A stretch of DNA of 64,000 bases from Astragalus membranaceus (GCA_039519185.1 CM076854.1:17147192-17211191); one strand, 5' to 3'. Numbered from the stretch's first letter, positions 43,494 to 56,495 are shown. The notes: generated by a model from the sequence alone, not told the origin. Numbers and translations: made by a program.

Positions 43494-45691
43494 GTAATTT
43501 AATAAAAAGTAAGAAAAAATGAAAATGAAGTAGAATATGAGAAAAAACGATATAGAAAAGATTGAGAAAGAATAAATGAATGAGAATGAAGAAGTAGGAA
43601 GGAATAAGAATGAAAGAGAGTATGGGGAGAAATAATATAGAAGAAAATAAGAATTAAGAAGTAAGTAGGAATAAGAATGAATGAGGGTATGAGAAGTAAT
43701 AATATAGGAGAGAATGAGAATAAAGAAGTAAGTAGGAATTAGAATGAAGGAGAGTATGAGAAGTAATAATAAAGGAGAGAATGAGAATAAAGAAGTAAGA
43801 AGGAATAATAATGAAGGAGTGGGAATGAATGAGAAGGAAGAAGAAAGAGGAAATATAGAAGAGAGATATGTAGAGAAATTTATGGAGATTGGAGAGTATG
43901 GGAAAGAAAAAGAAAGATAAGATAGAGAAAATATAGAAGAGAATGAGAAGGAAATGAAGAATGAAATGAGAGAATGAGAAGAGTGTAGGAGAAAGTTTTA
44001 TTTAAAGGCATTTTCGGATGGTTCCGGCGGATTTTTCCCTCCGAACTTTTCTGGCGGATTTTTTTAAAAAAAAATTTATTTTTTTTAGAAAGTCCACCGG
44101 TAATTTAAAAAATCCGCCGGAAATGTTACCGGTGGATTTTCCGGCGGATTTATTTGAAAAAAAAATTCAATTTTTTAAAAAAAATCCTTCGGTAACATTT
44201 CCGGCGGATTTTTAAATATTTTTTTAAAAAATCCGCCGGTAATTTGAAAAATCCACCGGAAACGTACGGACGGAAAAAAAATCCACCGGAAATACTATTT
44301 TTTTCGCCGGAAAATTTCCGACGAAAAAAATCCATCCGACAAAAAAAATCCGCCGGAAATGCCAAATTTCCGCTGGAACCATACCGACGGGAAAAATCCG
44401 CCGGAAAAATGTATTTTTCTTGTAGTGTTAGGGTTTTGAGTATCGATTGATACTCAACTCTGTTTGTGTGTATATTATTATTTCCTTGAGTTGGAATACC
44501 AACTTGAGTGACCTTGGAATGCAAATTGATGTTTGATTGTGTTTGGAAATTTAGTAATATTTGTGTGGAAATCTATGAGAATGAAAGTAGTAATTGTTCT
44601 TATTTGGATTGTAATTGAATGCTTTTTGATGTTTAACGTGATTGTATGGAGGTTAGGGTAGGTTAAGAGCACTTAGGATTGAGATAGAAACTGAAAACAA
44701 GCATTTTTGCACACCGATGCAAAAACACAGGTACTCGTGTTTCTGTCTGGACAACTATTCTTTTTGATAGCCTTCCGACCGTTTTGTTCGTAACTTTTGG
44801 CCTCTAACTCCGATTTAGGTGTTCTGGGATGCGTCGGAAAGCTAACGAAAAGAGCTAAAATTATAAATACACCCTAAATTGGGTTTCTATTTTGATCCTA
44901 AAAGTCCTCTCAATCTATCATAATCCATAAGGCTTGATATGCATGGTTGGGATATGTATTGTGCACAATATTATCATTCATCGAGACTAGGTGAGGAAAT
45001 AACTATACTATATTATATATATATACCTAAAATTGAATTAAAGAATGGTTGAATGTGCTTGGAAAGGGTTTCATGAACCTAAGCTCAAGGCCCAGAGGTT
45101 TCACTCAACAAAATGTTAAGTGCGGGTTTCCCAACGATAAGTTAATAGCACTTAGATATGTAAGACTGTGACAGGAAGGGGATGCATTCTCAGTAAAATA
45201 ATAAAAGATATGCGGAGTATATTATGGTAAGGACTCTTGAAAGAACTCACTGAGATTATGTAATCTCACCCCTCATTGTTGTTGTATTTCAGACAAGCAG
45301 TTGAAGCCTAAAGAAAGTAATGCAAAAGGAAAGGATTCCAATTACGGAGGACCTTGATGTTTTAGAAGCTCAATATATTGTTATAATGCTAGTCTCATTT
45401 GATGAGATCCTTTGTATTTTGTTTAAGTATTACACTCAACCTAAGGTGTATTAAGATTTATATACTCTGTATTTTTGGATTAAGTTGTTGTGTCGACTCC
45501 GAGGGATGATTTGAACCAGTTTATGATTATTTCAGAATATTTAACATATGGTGTGAAAAACCTATCATCTTGAGTCTATTATAGTTATTGGTTATTCCGT
45601 TATATTAATCCAAATTATGAATGGGTATCTCTGAAATGTCTAAAAGGTGATATTTTGGGTTTTATTGTAGGCTAAAATCCAGGATGTTACA

Positions 45692-45832
45692 AGAAAGGAT
45701 GATCCGAGCTTGGAAACGGGTTTCAGGATGGTCAAGACATTCCAGAATAGATCTAAAGGCGGCATCGGCGGCGTCGCCGGATTCGTTGCACTGCTGCAAG
45801 AACTCATCCACCATCGCCGTCATCCAACCCAT
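45692..45832 (-). pseudogene. Captured N-terminal exon fragment
   Basis: On the minus strand, an ATG at 45832 opens MGWMTAMVDEFLQQCNESGD, then AADAAFRSILECLDHPETR and FQARI. The composition (amphipathic, Ala/Asp-rich, GC-rich codons) is unlike the AT-rich surroundings and looks like a real plant first exon. It stops abruptly at the LTR border at 45691. I do not recognise the gene. Downstream 5'-UTR-like sequence extends to about 45960. Confidence 0.5.
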
Positions 45833-46033
45833 TTTCCTTCACTGGCAGTTAAGCTGCAATGTTATTGCGCTGAGAAAGACTAGAAGTCAGAAGAGATAGA
45901 GGCGTAGAGATTCAAGAATGAGGAATGCAACAACGAAAGAATGGAGCGTAAAAATAAAAAATTGGGATCCTCTATCTAGTCTAGGTTTCGAGATGAAGAC
46001 GTAAAAATCACAGAGAGATAAGAAGTAAAAGGA

Positions 46034-46245
46034 GTTCCGTGTTTTTGCTTTAAGTAGCATTTTAGGAGAAAGCGCTCCTGATGTGGTTCCGTGTTTTGAC
46101 TTTTAGTAGCGCTTTAGGAGAAAGCACTACTGGTGTGGTTCCATATTTTGGCTTTTAGTAGCGCTTTATGAGAAAGCGCTACTGATGTGGTTCTGTGTTT
46201 TGGCTTTCAGTAGCACTTTCACTGAAGCTCTACTGAAAGGTACGC
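46034..46245. repeat. 52-bp tandem repeat with hairpin units
   Basis: Four units start at 46034, 46086, 46138 and 46190, an exact period of 52 bp. Each contains an inverted motif such as AGTAGCGCTTT-atgag-AAAGCGCTACT (11-bp arms; the third unit is perfect). It resembles CACTA subterminal repeats, but no CACTA end was found nearby. Confidence 0.85.
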
Positions 46246-46249
46246 TCTT

Positions 46250-48313
46250 TGTTTAAAATTCTGGCATAGTGGGTATTTAGCGGTATTTGCTTTGTGTCCA
46301 AAAGAAACTTTAAAAAGGCGGAAAGATTACCTCCTCATGATATTCACTCATAACCGAGGTAAATGATATATAAGACTAGTTTAATCTTTGAGCATGAATA
46401 ACATAGTTAACAAGACATGGTCTCCTTCGATAGACCTTGACTATGAGAAAATTTTTGCTGACTAGAGGAATCTCGCACTCCAATTTTAGGCTTGGACCCT
46501 TTCTGACTATAAACACCTTAACTTTTCCAACTTTTGATCCATTAATCACAAAAGAACAATTCTTGCATATCAAAGAGAGGGAGAACTATTTCCTACTAGG
46601 TGTTAGCATGTGACGTGATTGATGAGAAGAAGGAATCCAATTTGAGTACAAAGCACAGTTTTGAGAACGAAGAGAGTGTATAGCTCCGGAATTAACTAAA
46701 GACATTATGTTTAACAAGATACTCAACTTATAGAGACTAAAAGTTCTCAGGACTTTAGGACTTTAACACATACATGTAGAGACGCTCTTAAGTCGGATAA
46801 TTGATCCTTGAAGTTAGAAAAACACTAGAAACAGAGAGTTTGAATAGAGTTTTTCTAAAATCTTTTCGCAAATTTAGATTTCTAAAATTTTTTTAGAAAA
46901 CAATGCTAGTCCAAGTAAGGTAAATAAAACTTAAAATAAATGGCACAAGAAATTTATTCTAGTTCACTACCACCTGAAAGCAAGTCCAATCCCTTACAAA
47001 CACTTGAAGGATTTCCAATAAAATAGGTTTTTCAAACTCAAGGGTTTTATCTTTCAACCTTGGTTAAACTCTCAATTTCTTAAAATGGCTTGACCTCAAG
47101 CCTCTAAATAAAATGCCACTACTACTATTTTCAGAATATTACACTTAGAATCAAAATAAAATCATACTCTCAACACAATTGGTTTACTAATGAATGTCTT
47201 TATAAAAAGTAGTAGTATTTTTCTCATAATAATAGTTTGGTGCTTTTGAATATATCATACTTATAGTGCATAAACTATTGTTTCAAACTAGAACCATACC
47301 CGTGCATCTGCACAGGTTGATCGCGTTACGTGGCATTATAATACTAAAACAAAAATATTAATTGAAATATCATTCTTCTAAAGTTATGTTGTACAATATA
47401 AAGATTGTAATAGTTTTGTTGTTGTATGGACCAACTGAGAATTTTTTTTGGTTTTACCTAGGATATCCACTGCCGACTGCAGTGACTAATCCTCTTGTTG
47501 AATTGTATATGCCTCGAGGGCCCGGACAGCTGGCCCAGAGTTTTAACGCCGTTTCGTACCCAGGGTATACACAATGCATATACTCATTATAAAAGGACAA
47601 TTCTTAGCAGCAATGGTAAAATCTGATGATACTAAACTTTAATATACAAACTTTTATAACATGATTTAAGTTAAGTAAGTACCAATACATACAAAAAAAA
47701 ACACATTGAAACATCATACACATGCAAATTCTATGACATATTCAAAGATTTCATTTGGCTTTTGAAACACTCCCTCAACCTTGATCCCTATTTGTAAAAC
47801 CAAAGGTCAGAACAAACATCATACACATACAAATTCTATGCCATTTTTTTCATAAGCCATCATATCAATTTGTTTCATTTAGAAGATTTAAAAACATGAG
47901 AAAGAGAATAATTACAACCTGCTTCCAAACATTTAAATTGTCTACAAATAATGACAGTTGTTGTTGCTTGTTATACTCTTCTAGTTTTGAGTGGAGAATA
48001 AAAACAAACAGTTGCTAGACATATTTTTCTCCTCGGCCAATGAATATTTTCTATAAACCGAAATGGATACATATAATAAGGAATGCAAAAATGAAAAAGA
48101 AAAGTGAAAGAATGGTCAAACTAAGGAAATACATATGAAAACATCAGAGAAATACCTCTTTGAGATATTTTTTCTTCACCAAACCACTACAACAACCAAG
48201 GAAATGAAGGAGAAAAATAGCGTAAGTCCATTTTTGTTGGAGTTGAAGAAGATGGGCTTAGGATTTTTGCTTGGTGCGATTTCATCAAACTCAGAAGGGA
48301 AGAAAGATGGTGA
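46250..48313. other. Unclassified repeat-like DNA
   Basis: No supported gene. 'Ctagttcactaccacctgaa' (46970) has a diverged counterpart at 59097, suggesting the same retroelement leader or LTR in both places. Near 47287, 'acccgtgcatctgcacaggt' is a short palindrome. A 65-codon ORF on the minus strand at 46573-46376 has no recognisable domain. The final part is interrupted at 48314 by a solo LTR. Confidence 0.4.
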
Positions 48314-50678
48314 TGTAACACCCTAATATTTCTATCAAGTAGAAATGCTAAGATGCACGAAATGGCATACATCAGAGTAATATTTCCTGTTTAGATATTG
48401 AACACAACTAAAAAATTTTCTCGATTAAAATCAAACCGTCTTACATTCCATAAACTTAATTAAAACCATATAGGTTCCATGTCTTTCAATATCCTCAAAA
48501 CCTAGTGTTCAATACCATCACAAGAAAAGCGGAAACGATTACATAACTTAAAACAATTCAAGTCATACTATCGAGTTACAAAGACAACAAGGGAATTCAT
48601 ATCAAAGATAAAAGAATTAAGTCTTCTAACTTCTCCTCAAGCAGGTCACCTACTCGTGCCTCGTCACTTTCTTCTTTCCCTGTTTATCTGTAAAAACAAC
48701 AACATATAAAGGGTGAGATAAACATTATCTCAGTGAGTCCTACCGTAACCCCTCACAATAACTCTCGGTCCATTTATTCCTTTTTCCTTTAATCGTAGTC
48801 CATGCATAAAGGTCCTATGTGCATATATATTTTCCTTTCATGCCATAGTACATCTCCGGTAAAAGCTCTGCCTTTACCTTCGAACCTCTCCACTAGCTTA
48901 CACTAGCTTTAAACCTCTGAGGCCTAGGTTCTGGGGCTCATGACTTCCCCTCCCCTAGTATACTAATCTACTGGGTCGTCACCTATCATTTTGATATAAT
49001 TTATATATCCACCCGCTTTGGGTCGTCTTTTATATAATACCCGCATTGGGCCGTCTCCTGTATTCGATATAATTTATATATATGAACCTCAACAGTCTTT
49101 GATGAAAATATTTATTCATCCCTTTTCATTACATGTCATTCTTGTCAATACATAAACATAAACATAAACTTGATGAACATATAGTTCTACACCTTAAACA
49201 TAACTCATGTCCTCTCACGTGTACTACTTTACGGTTTTTGAAACGATTATGACTTCCAAAAACAATTCATTTTAAACCTTGCAAACATGTTCAAAAACAG
49301 AGTATCAATGGTTCCATAACATGAGGGATGGTTGGGAAGAAGAGTAGAAGAGGTTTGGAATCGAAAGGAGCGACGAAACGAATTTTGGAAACCGGGAACA
49401 GAAAAACTGGCAAGTTCCGTGCCATGCCTAGCGCGACTCGTGCTGCCTGGAAATGTAATCCCAGTCAACCAAAAAGGTTGGCACGACCCGTGCTAAGGGT
49501 GGCACGACCCGTGTTGCCTGTAGCAGAGTCACAATTTGCTTATTTCGTTCCGTTTCGCTTTTCCTATCGCATCCAATCCGTAACCCAATCATAATCCAAC
49601 TTAAACACAGTCAATATTCCAATCTAAACAAGTAACATCAATCAATTTCAGTCCATACAATCACATATAGAATTTGATAAAAACTGTAAAACGTTATTTT
49701 TTCCGAAAACGGTTTTCGACTCTTAAAAACTTTTCGAAACGAAATACACTTCAGAACCGATCATATGACAATCATTTCAGAAATACAAAATGATCCTAAG
49801 CGTGAGTAGAACTCACCGTTTCGACGAACTCGCGAGAAATCACTTCCTCACACGAAACAACCAAACCGTAACCTCTCGAACAATCCCCGTAATCGTGAAC
49901 TAGCACCGAACTTGTCCGATACTCGAAACTGAACTTCTACCACTTCCAAATTCGAAACCGAGCCTCTTGGAGTTACTGAAATCACCCTCTATTACTTCCA
50001 TTCAACAATAAGGTTGCTAGATTTGCTCAAAGCAACAATGTGGCTTCACAATTCTAGTCTCCCTAGCCCAATTCAACATGCAAGGCTTTGAAATTCCAAG
50101 AGCACCATTTTGAGCTTATGAGATTGGTATCATTGGATAGAGAATGAAAAATGGAGAAGATAACACTTACATGCATATGACTTTGGGTGAACTTGAGCCT
50201 CTTCTTCTCCCTCTCAATCTCGAACTCTCCTCCCTCTCCCACTCTATGTTTTTTTATGGTTTTGATGAAATTAAGTTGCTGGCTGTGTTACCAGCTGGGC
50301 AAGGCTTTAAGTGAATGGGAAATGACTAAAATGCCCTCCACTTAGCCCTTCACCTTAATCTACACTTAAATATCCACTAACTCATAATTAACTTCTAAAA
50401 ATTGTGGTTGTGGTCTTATGGAGTTAAGGAATATGGTTGGTGTCTTGTAATTTGGGTTAGGGATTCGAAAGATATGGAAATGACCAAAATGCCCTTGGTC
50501 CCCTAATCCTCACATAATTCTATTTCTACCTCAAAACGATCACGTAATTCATACTATTAGCAACTAAATGTTGCTTTCACGCTTTTCACATGTCCATGAC
50601 TCGAATTATTATTTCATCGAATAGAAATTCGCTAGTTAATTTCATAAAACGAAATTAACCGGAATTAGGGATGTTACA
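48314..50678 (-). mobile_element. Solo LTR (2365 bp) with GGTGA target duplication
   Basis: On the minus strand it runs from TGTAACATCCCTAATTCCGG (50678) to ...AATATTAGGGTGTTACA (48314). GGTGA lies on both sides (48309-48313 and 50679-50683). It is the same family, in opposite orientation, as the LTR starting at 62148: both share 'aattaactagcgaa', 'catggacatgt' and 'gtgaaagcaacattta'. There is no internal region, hence solo. A short direct repeat 'ggcacgacccgtg' occurs at about 49480-49513. Confidence 0.88.
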
Positions 50679-50683
50679 GGTGA

Positions 50684-51280
50684 ACTGAGAAGGAAGAGAG
50701 ATGGTTAAGAGAGAGGGAGAGAGAGAGAGACGTTTAGGGTTTCGGTTTTCTAAGAAAAGATGAAGAAAGAAGATGAGATGAGAATAGAAGATAGAAGAGA
50801 GAGAGGTGCGATTTGAGAGAGAAAGATGAAAGCCAGATGAAGAGATGGAGAAAGAAGATCAGATGAACAAAGAAGACAGAGAGACAGTTGAGAGACAGGT
50901 GCGAAAGTTGGAGGAAGAGATGAAGAAGAAAGAGAAATCAGAAGGAAGATGGTGAGGAGACAAAGGTGGTAGGGAAGGACCTAAAGGAAGAGATTGAAGT
51001 GACGGGAAACACTGAAGATTGCAGGGAAAGAGTGTTATTCGGAAAGTTGATTTACATGTGTATTTGAGTCAATTAATTTGGCCAATTAAGTCCCTAATAA
51101 ATCCTAGTGTCAAAGTTGCCAAGTGGCTCAATTGGTATTTTCATTAATAGTTAAGTTGTATAAATATAGTGTAGATACTGTGTAAAAAAAACTATTGTTT
51201 CAAATATATCTTTGAGTTTCTTACTTGTTTTCTTTTTTCTTCTTTCGGTACACCTTGATTCTGTATTAGAGTGCACATTT
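50684..51280. other. Flank of the solo-LTR target: GA-rich leader-like DNA
   Basis: AG-rich 'gagagagag' sequence with no ORF, which probably continues from before 48313 since the solo LTR split it. CATTAATAGTTAAGTTGTATAAATATAG (about 51143-51170, in two parts) contains a TATA-like TATAAATA. Confidence 0.35.
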
Positions 51281-51289
51281 AATAAAGAA

Positions 51290-51480
51290 TTTGTTCTCTA
51301 ATAATATTTGATATCTTTAAAATCAATTAGGGGTCATTATTTCTAGATCCACCTAATTCCAACAAGCCTCTTTGCAGTCCTCTTCCTCAGTCAAAAATGG
51401 TTTTCCCAGATAAGTATCGTATAACTACCGCAAATTATTTAAAAATAAAAACATTTTTGATATTTTGAATTATCTTAAAA
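51290..51480 (+). repeat. Dispersed repeat, copy 1
   Basis: 'Ccaacaagcctctttgcag' and the following bases match 61647 onward ('gcaacaagcctatttgcag', then 'tcctc...gagtcaaaaa' and 'aagtgttgtataaccacc'-like text). Similarity is roughly 75-80 percent over about 150 bp. The parent element is unknown, but the copies lie at corresponding places after an 'aataatatttg-tatct' motif. Confidence 0.6.
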
Positions 51481-51489
51481 AGAATTTTA

Positions 51490-54400
51490 AAAATTATTTT
51501 AATATTGTTTACCTTTTTTATGACTGATTTAATATTGTTTACCTAACATGACTTAGTTTTGTTTATTCTGTAAATCCCACCTACTTCTTTTTTGTCATGT
51601 GCTCAAGAGTAAAAAGGTAAATGGCCCAAACCAAATAGATACAAAGGCCCAAATGAATTAGGGTTTCCAATAATCTACAACATATATATAAGATAGTGTT
51701 AGGCACTCATAAGCTTCTTGTGGAAACAAGAGGCAAAACCTCAACCATATTTCTATGCTTCAAGGATCTATGTGAGTCGAGCCAAAATTCCATGCCAGAG
51801 AACTTCATATAATTATCCGAGGTTTGTCTCAAACTATCCCAAATGATTTTTGATTTAATAATACTCATTCATATGCAGATCTAGATCGACTTTTTTCCCG
51901 TCTCTTTTTCATAATATTTGATTTTGATCTATCACTAACATTAATTTTAAATATTGATGCCCAAGGAATCTTAGACAAGCATTCAGTGGAGCAAGGGAGA
52001 CTCATTGGTATCATGAGATAGATTCTCAATCAGATCTTAAGGTACTAGTTAGAAATTAAACATTTCGAGTAAAAACATTTTTTACATGAGTACAAAAGAT
52101 ACATGCTCAACAAAAATTGTAATAGAATCTCGATGTCTTTTCAATATTATCTTAAGTTTTTTATTTGATAAGGAATTAATCTTATAACCAAATTCTTACA
52201 TTCATATGACATAGTTATGTTTGCTTATTTTTAAAACTAGATAGCTTGAGAGAGTTGCTTATTCATATGACATAGTTATGTTTGCTTATTTTTAAAAACT
52301 TATAAGGAAGATTTAAATAATCTTTTTAACTATTCTTCCATTTAAAATTTTTTTTTAAATTATTTCTAGTTTGAAGTTTTGCATTTGGGGTTGGACCAAA
52401 AAATAAATAGATTCATATTATAGTTATCTCTATTTAATTAGTTTTCTATGTTTTTATTTCTCGTAAAATAAATGTTTTTATATTAGTTTCAGCGATGATA
52501 GTTTTCTTTAGTCAATCTTTATTTATTATGAAAATTTAATATTTATAAATTTTTGGTGAAGAAATTTAGTATTCATTTGTTAATAAAAGATTCATAACAA
52601 ATGAAATGTAAATACTTTAAAACACCCAAAATTTTAGTTGGAAAGTCTTTAGTAGTTTCATTTAATACATTTCCTTACATATATAAAAATATATTAAATT
52701 AATAGAAATTTATAGATTTTCATATAATTAATATATTTTCTAATTTATAAATTTTCTTTAAGGTAAATACCGATATTAAAATAATGATGATTATTGAAAA
52801 AAGATAATTAATTTATTGACATTCTTAAATAATTAATAATTTCTTAGGAAAAGATTTTATTTAGTTAAATAATAATATTATAATAATGAGTATTATTACT
52901 TAAAATAATTTATTCAAAATGACATTTAAACCTAATGAATTCTTCTCCAACTGAACCAGCATTTTCTTTGTAGTCTTTTTCACAGGCATAAAATATCTTT
53001 CAAGATGGAAAATTAGAGGTTTTTTTATTCTTTTTAAATATAAAAATTAGAAGTTATACTTCTCTCACCAAAATTTTTAAAAAGACAAATCAATTTTCTT
53101 TAAATTCACCAGTTATTACGTTCTTGTAAAAAATACATAATATTATTATTATTATTATTATTTTTCTTAATATTATTATCATTACTATTATTATTATATA
53201 TGAGTTACGACTATTATTTTAAGTTATAAGATCTCATAAACAAAATGACATAGATTTATTCCTTTCAAATCTTTAATAAATAAAATACCCTAGTGAAAAT
53301 TAGTTCAGGAATTAATAATGCTTTCTTTTGTTTACTTATCACATTTTACTTGAATATATATTGCATACTTTTTTCCCATGAAACCACGTGTTTTTATATT
53401 AATAATAAATCAAATTAGTAATAAAGATAAAGCTCGTTAATTATTAAGTCAAATTAATTTTTTAAAAATCTACATTCAAATTTGAGTAAAACAAAATCAG
53501 TATTCAAATTAATTTAGTCAACAGAAACTAAGTATAATAAATTATTTATAATTTTATTAAATAAATTTATTATCATATAAAAATTTAAAATGTTCATATA
53601 TCTTTGTCTTTATATTTAATTTTATGTTTATAATAGTTACTCTATTTTTCTAAAAATTAAAGTAAAAGTCAGATGTATGAGATACTTCCTATTATATTTC
53701 AAAACAAAATTCTAACAATAAATCATAAGAATATAGGCAATAAAAAACATTATTTTTCCAAAATTGTGAAGATATCTCTGTCATCAACAACACATTTTTT
53801 TATTGCAATTGTGGCACTTCTTTCTTTATCTTTTGTTCACACATGATTTCATATATATACTTGTATGACTGAACTAATTATTATTATGCTAGATAATATT
53901 ATATCAAATGTATATTCAATAATACAATTGCAATATATACTCTGTAGCCTGAATAAGTTACCTCTTGTTTTTAACTTTCTATACCCTTTTGTTTCTTGTA
54001 GACCCATGTAGATCCTTTGAGGCGAAAAAATCCAATGTTTCGATCATTGTTATGTGTCTTGTCAAATGGAAATCATTGGTGATGTCTATTTGCTATCCAT
54101 CTCGATTATTCTCACATATATTTTCATCCTGACAATGATTTACATAACTCTCCAAACGGCTGTGATTTCCTTGATTAAATACGGGCGAAATTGCAAGTTA
54201 ACAACATGTGCTAAATTCAAGGAAGGTGAATATTAATTAATAAACATAAATTTGAAATTGATATATATGCTACTTTAGATTAACTATATGATAATATATT
54301 GAGTTTATTTATCTGATTTTGACCATATATTTTTTTTGAATATAATGGTAAGCATCTTTCAGATGGATTGTGGGCTGTGGTAAAATCTCTAGAAGCCAGA

Positions 54401-54545
54401 GAAGGCCTTTTGGCTGTTTAATTCAAGAAATGCCAAATGGTCATTCCAAGGTCACACACTTGCTATATCTATATATATAATATTGTTTATTATAATATAA
54501 TCTCTAAGTTTTTTGATTTTTAAAATAAACCAAAATTAATAGAAG
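51490..54545. other. Long AT-rich region without a supported gene
   Basis: A plant promoter-like block lies near 51650-51700 (aattagggtttcc, catatatataag), but no ORF of useful length follows in any frame. A direct duplication 'cttattcatatgacatagttatgtttgcttatttttaaaa' (two parts, about 52190 and 52257) and an ATT microsatellite (53142-53160) are visible. The 60-codon ORF at 54054-54236 is Ile/Leu-rich and has no recognisable domain; it is probably chance. Confidence 0.5.
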
Positions 54546-54556
54546 TGAATTGGTTG

Positions 54557-55340
54557 TTTTTTTTTTTTTTGATAAGTCAAAGAATTTTATTGCAAGGGCA
54601 CTAGGGGTGCCACAACCCAATTACAATTACATCTATTGCAATCGGATAATACATTCCAGCGGTTTGTTATTCCATTCCATAAAGTCCATTGTCACTAGAC
54701 TACCCATTCTATGAGCTATCCAACCCCAAGTAAGTCCCTTCACCTGTTCTAACATTTGTTGTAAATTTAGGACTCCCCCTCTAAATATGATTCTATTCGG
54801 ATTTATCCATAGAACCCACACAACCGCTACCCATATCATAAATCTCACCTTCTTTTTGTGCTTCCCTTTTACTGACAGTTGGTTGTTGATCAAATGCTCC
54901 CAAGCACCGTTGTTTCCCTTCCACGCTCCGCCAAGCCAATTGAACGATAACCTCCAAAGTTGGACCGAGAAAACACATCTAAAAAACAGATGATCAGAAT
55001 TTTCTGCATACCGAGTGCAGAAAATGCAGCATGTGTTGTCATGCACTTTTAGAACCCCCCTCTGCTGAAGATTTACTCTTGTTGGTAACCGATCGACCAA
55101 AACACGCCAACCGTGAACCATATACTTTGAAGGAGCATCGGTTTTCCAATATCTCTGCAAAATTCTGCAGTCAGCTTCCGAACTCTGCACTTCCTCACTG
55201 CTGGACAGCAACTCGCAGTAGGCCGATCGGACTGTAAACTGATGCAATTTGCGGGTTACATGGATTGAACTTTTCAACTTTTCAAATTTTAATTTTTGCT
55301 CTCTTGGACTACCTCTTTTCCTTTTTGTAAATGAGAACAA
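54557..55340 (-). pseudogene. LINE (L1-type) 3' fragment with zf-RVT domain and poly(A)
   Basis: The minus-strand ORF (55340-54633, 235 aa) carries the zinc-binding region found at the C-terminus of plant LINE reverse transcriptases. It includes WKTDAPSKYMVHGWRVLVDR, LPTRVNLQQRGVL, then CCIFC...ENSDHLFFRCVFSVQLW, ending with IWVAVVWVLWINPNRIIF. About 60 bp of 3' UTR and a 14-15 base A tail (T run at 54557-54571 on the plus strand) follow. The reverse transcriptase core is missing, so this is a 5'-truncated insertion. The ORF itself is open over its length, suggesting a fairly young insertion. I found no clear target duplication. Confidence 0.85.
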
Positions 55341-55344
55341 TAGA

Positions 55345-56490
55345 ATAAATAGATGTTTCTTTGAACCTATTCACTTTCAACATTTCCATTGACACTCCCC
55401 GAGTTTGCCCAAGTTTGTCACCCCGTGACAAGCTCTATGAGAAACATGCTCTCTTTCACTTATGTTTGTTTTTCTCACAAGAGCATGAGCTAAGAGCCAT
55501 TTAAGTAGTCTTCCATATTCAAATCATCGTGAAGACAAGATTTTAGCGTCTTCCCTATAATGATATATACCCCCATTGTTTCTCATATGATTAGATTCAC
55601 AATTTTAATAGCAAAATATAGTGTGTATATATATAATAAGTGTTTTAAGAAACACAAAATCCTATATACGGAGAAACCCTTCTCACTCAAAGGTTAGCAT
55701 ATCTTACTCCCTGTCATTTTACGATGGATCCAATATCTTAGAAAGACGAAATTTTTGGCATTGTATCTTCGGTTATATCAACCTCCAACCTATCATTTGT
55801 GCATCCTTGGATAAATCAGCATTGCATATATTCTGTTTCATCACTTTGATATCATGGAAGTTATGTGTTTCTAAGGCATCTTCCATATTTCTAATCTTCC
55901 ATTCATTTTCTCAACTCTCCAACTAAAACTATATATCATCTGCAAGCCAGTAAAATGCAAGTCACACCACATCGTCTCTTGGATATATTCAAGTAGCTTT
56001 GATTTTAGCCAGAGAAGATTTCAATAGTCACAGTGATAAATACAAGTCAGAGAATAATGCATCTATGGTTATCCTTATTACCTTAAACAAAAATGATGTC
56101 ATTAATATTTTATGTAAGCAATATCATAAATATATGCATTTATAGTTATCCTAATTACCATAATAAACACATAAAAAAATCCTTAACTACCCTACAGTAG
56201 AGAAACTAGATACATTAGTTCTAACACGCTATGATTTCTTTGTGTTTAGCTATAATAATATATTGAATTTATTTATTAGATTTTAACCCTATTTCTTTTT
56301 GAATATGCAGGTAATACCCAAACACGAGTCAAATTAGGAGTGTTAGTATAAAAATTTATAGCTCTTTACGGAATAAATATCTAATGTGTGTGAGATGGTA
56401 CCTGTTCCATTTAAAGGGATACACTAGGCTCGTACCTTAGTTTGATCACTTGTGATGGAGCAACATAGGGCTAGACTTTACTTGCATTCT
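55345..56490. other. No gene recognised
   Basis: AT-rich. 'tgacactccccgagtttgcc' at 55391, with a following 'gtcaccccgtgaca' palindrome, may mark an unknown element edge. The 101-codon ORF at 55621-55926 has no recognisable domain and is not taken as a gene. Confidence 0.4.
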
Positions 56491-56495
56491 AAGCC

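Larger units (their letters stand above)
42670..44427. mobile_element. Non-autonomous CACTA element with TTA duplication
   Basis: The left end CACCACAAAAAACGCGTTTT and the right end (minus strand) CACTACAAGAAAAATACATT share a CACTA-type start and run into dense subterminal repeats 'aaaatccgccggaaatg' in both orientations (42690-43245 and 44020-44410). TTA lies on both sides (42667-42669 and 44428-44430). At 1758 bp with no transposase, it is non-autonomous. The centre (43500-43990) is an AG-rich stretch of 'gaatgagaagaagtaggaa' units. Two MITEs are nested inside. Confidence 0.85.
42045..45691 (+). mobile_element. LTR with nested CACTA element (left edge unclear)
   Basis: The 3' end AAATCCAGGATGTTACA at 45691 and a CATATAAAAC box at about 42160 with a downstream GA-rich leader resemble the TGTAACATCC-type LTRs elsewhere in the window. 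A CACTA element (42670-44427) splits it. I could not find the TG start, so 42045 is only where LTR-like sequence begins to be plausible. Confidence 0.4.

Noticed and set aside
51640..51860. A host gene start (gggtttcc and TATA-like box)
   Set aside because: No frame stays open for more than a few codons after the candidate start codons, and no splice pattern gives a recognisable protein.
54054..54236. Hydrophobic 60-codon ORF as a small secreted peptide
   Set aside because: It has no cysteine pattern of nodule or defensin-type peptides, no clear promoter, and lies in a very AT-rich region.
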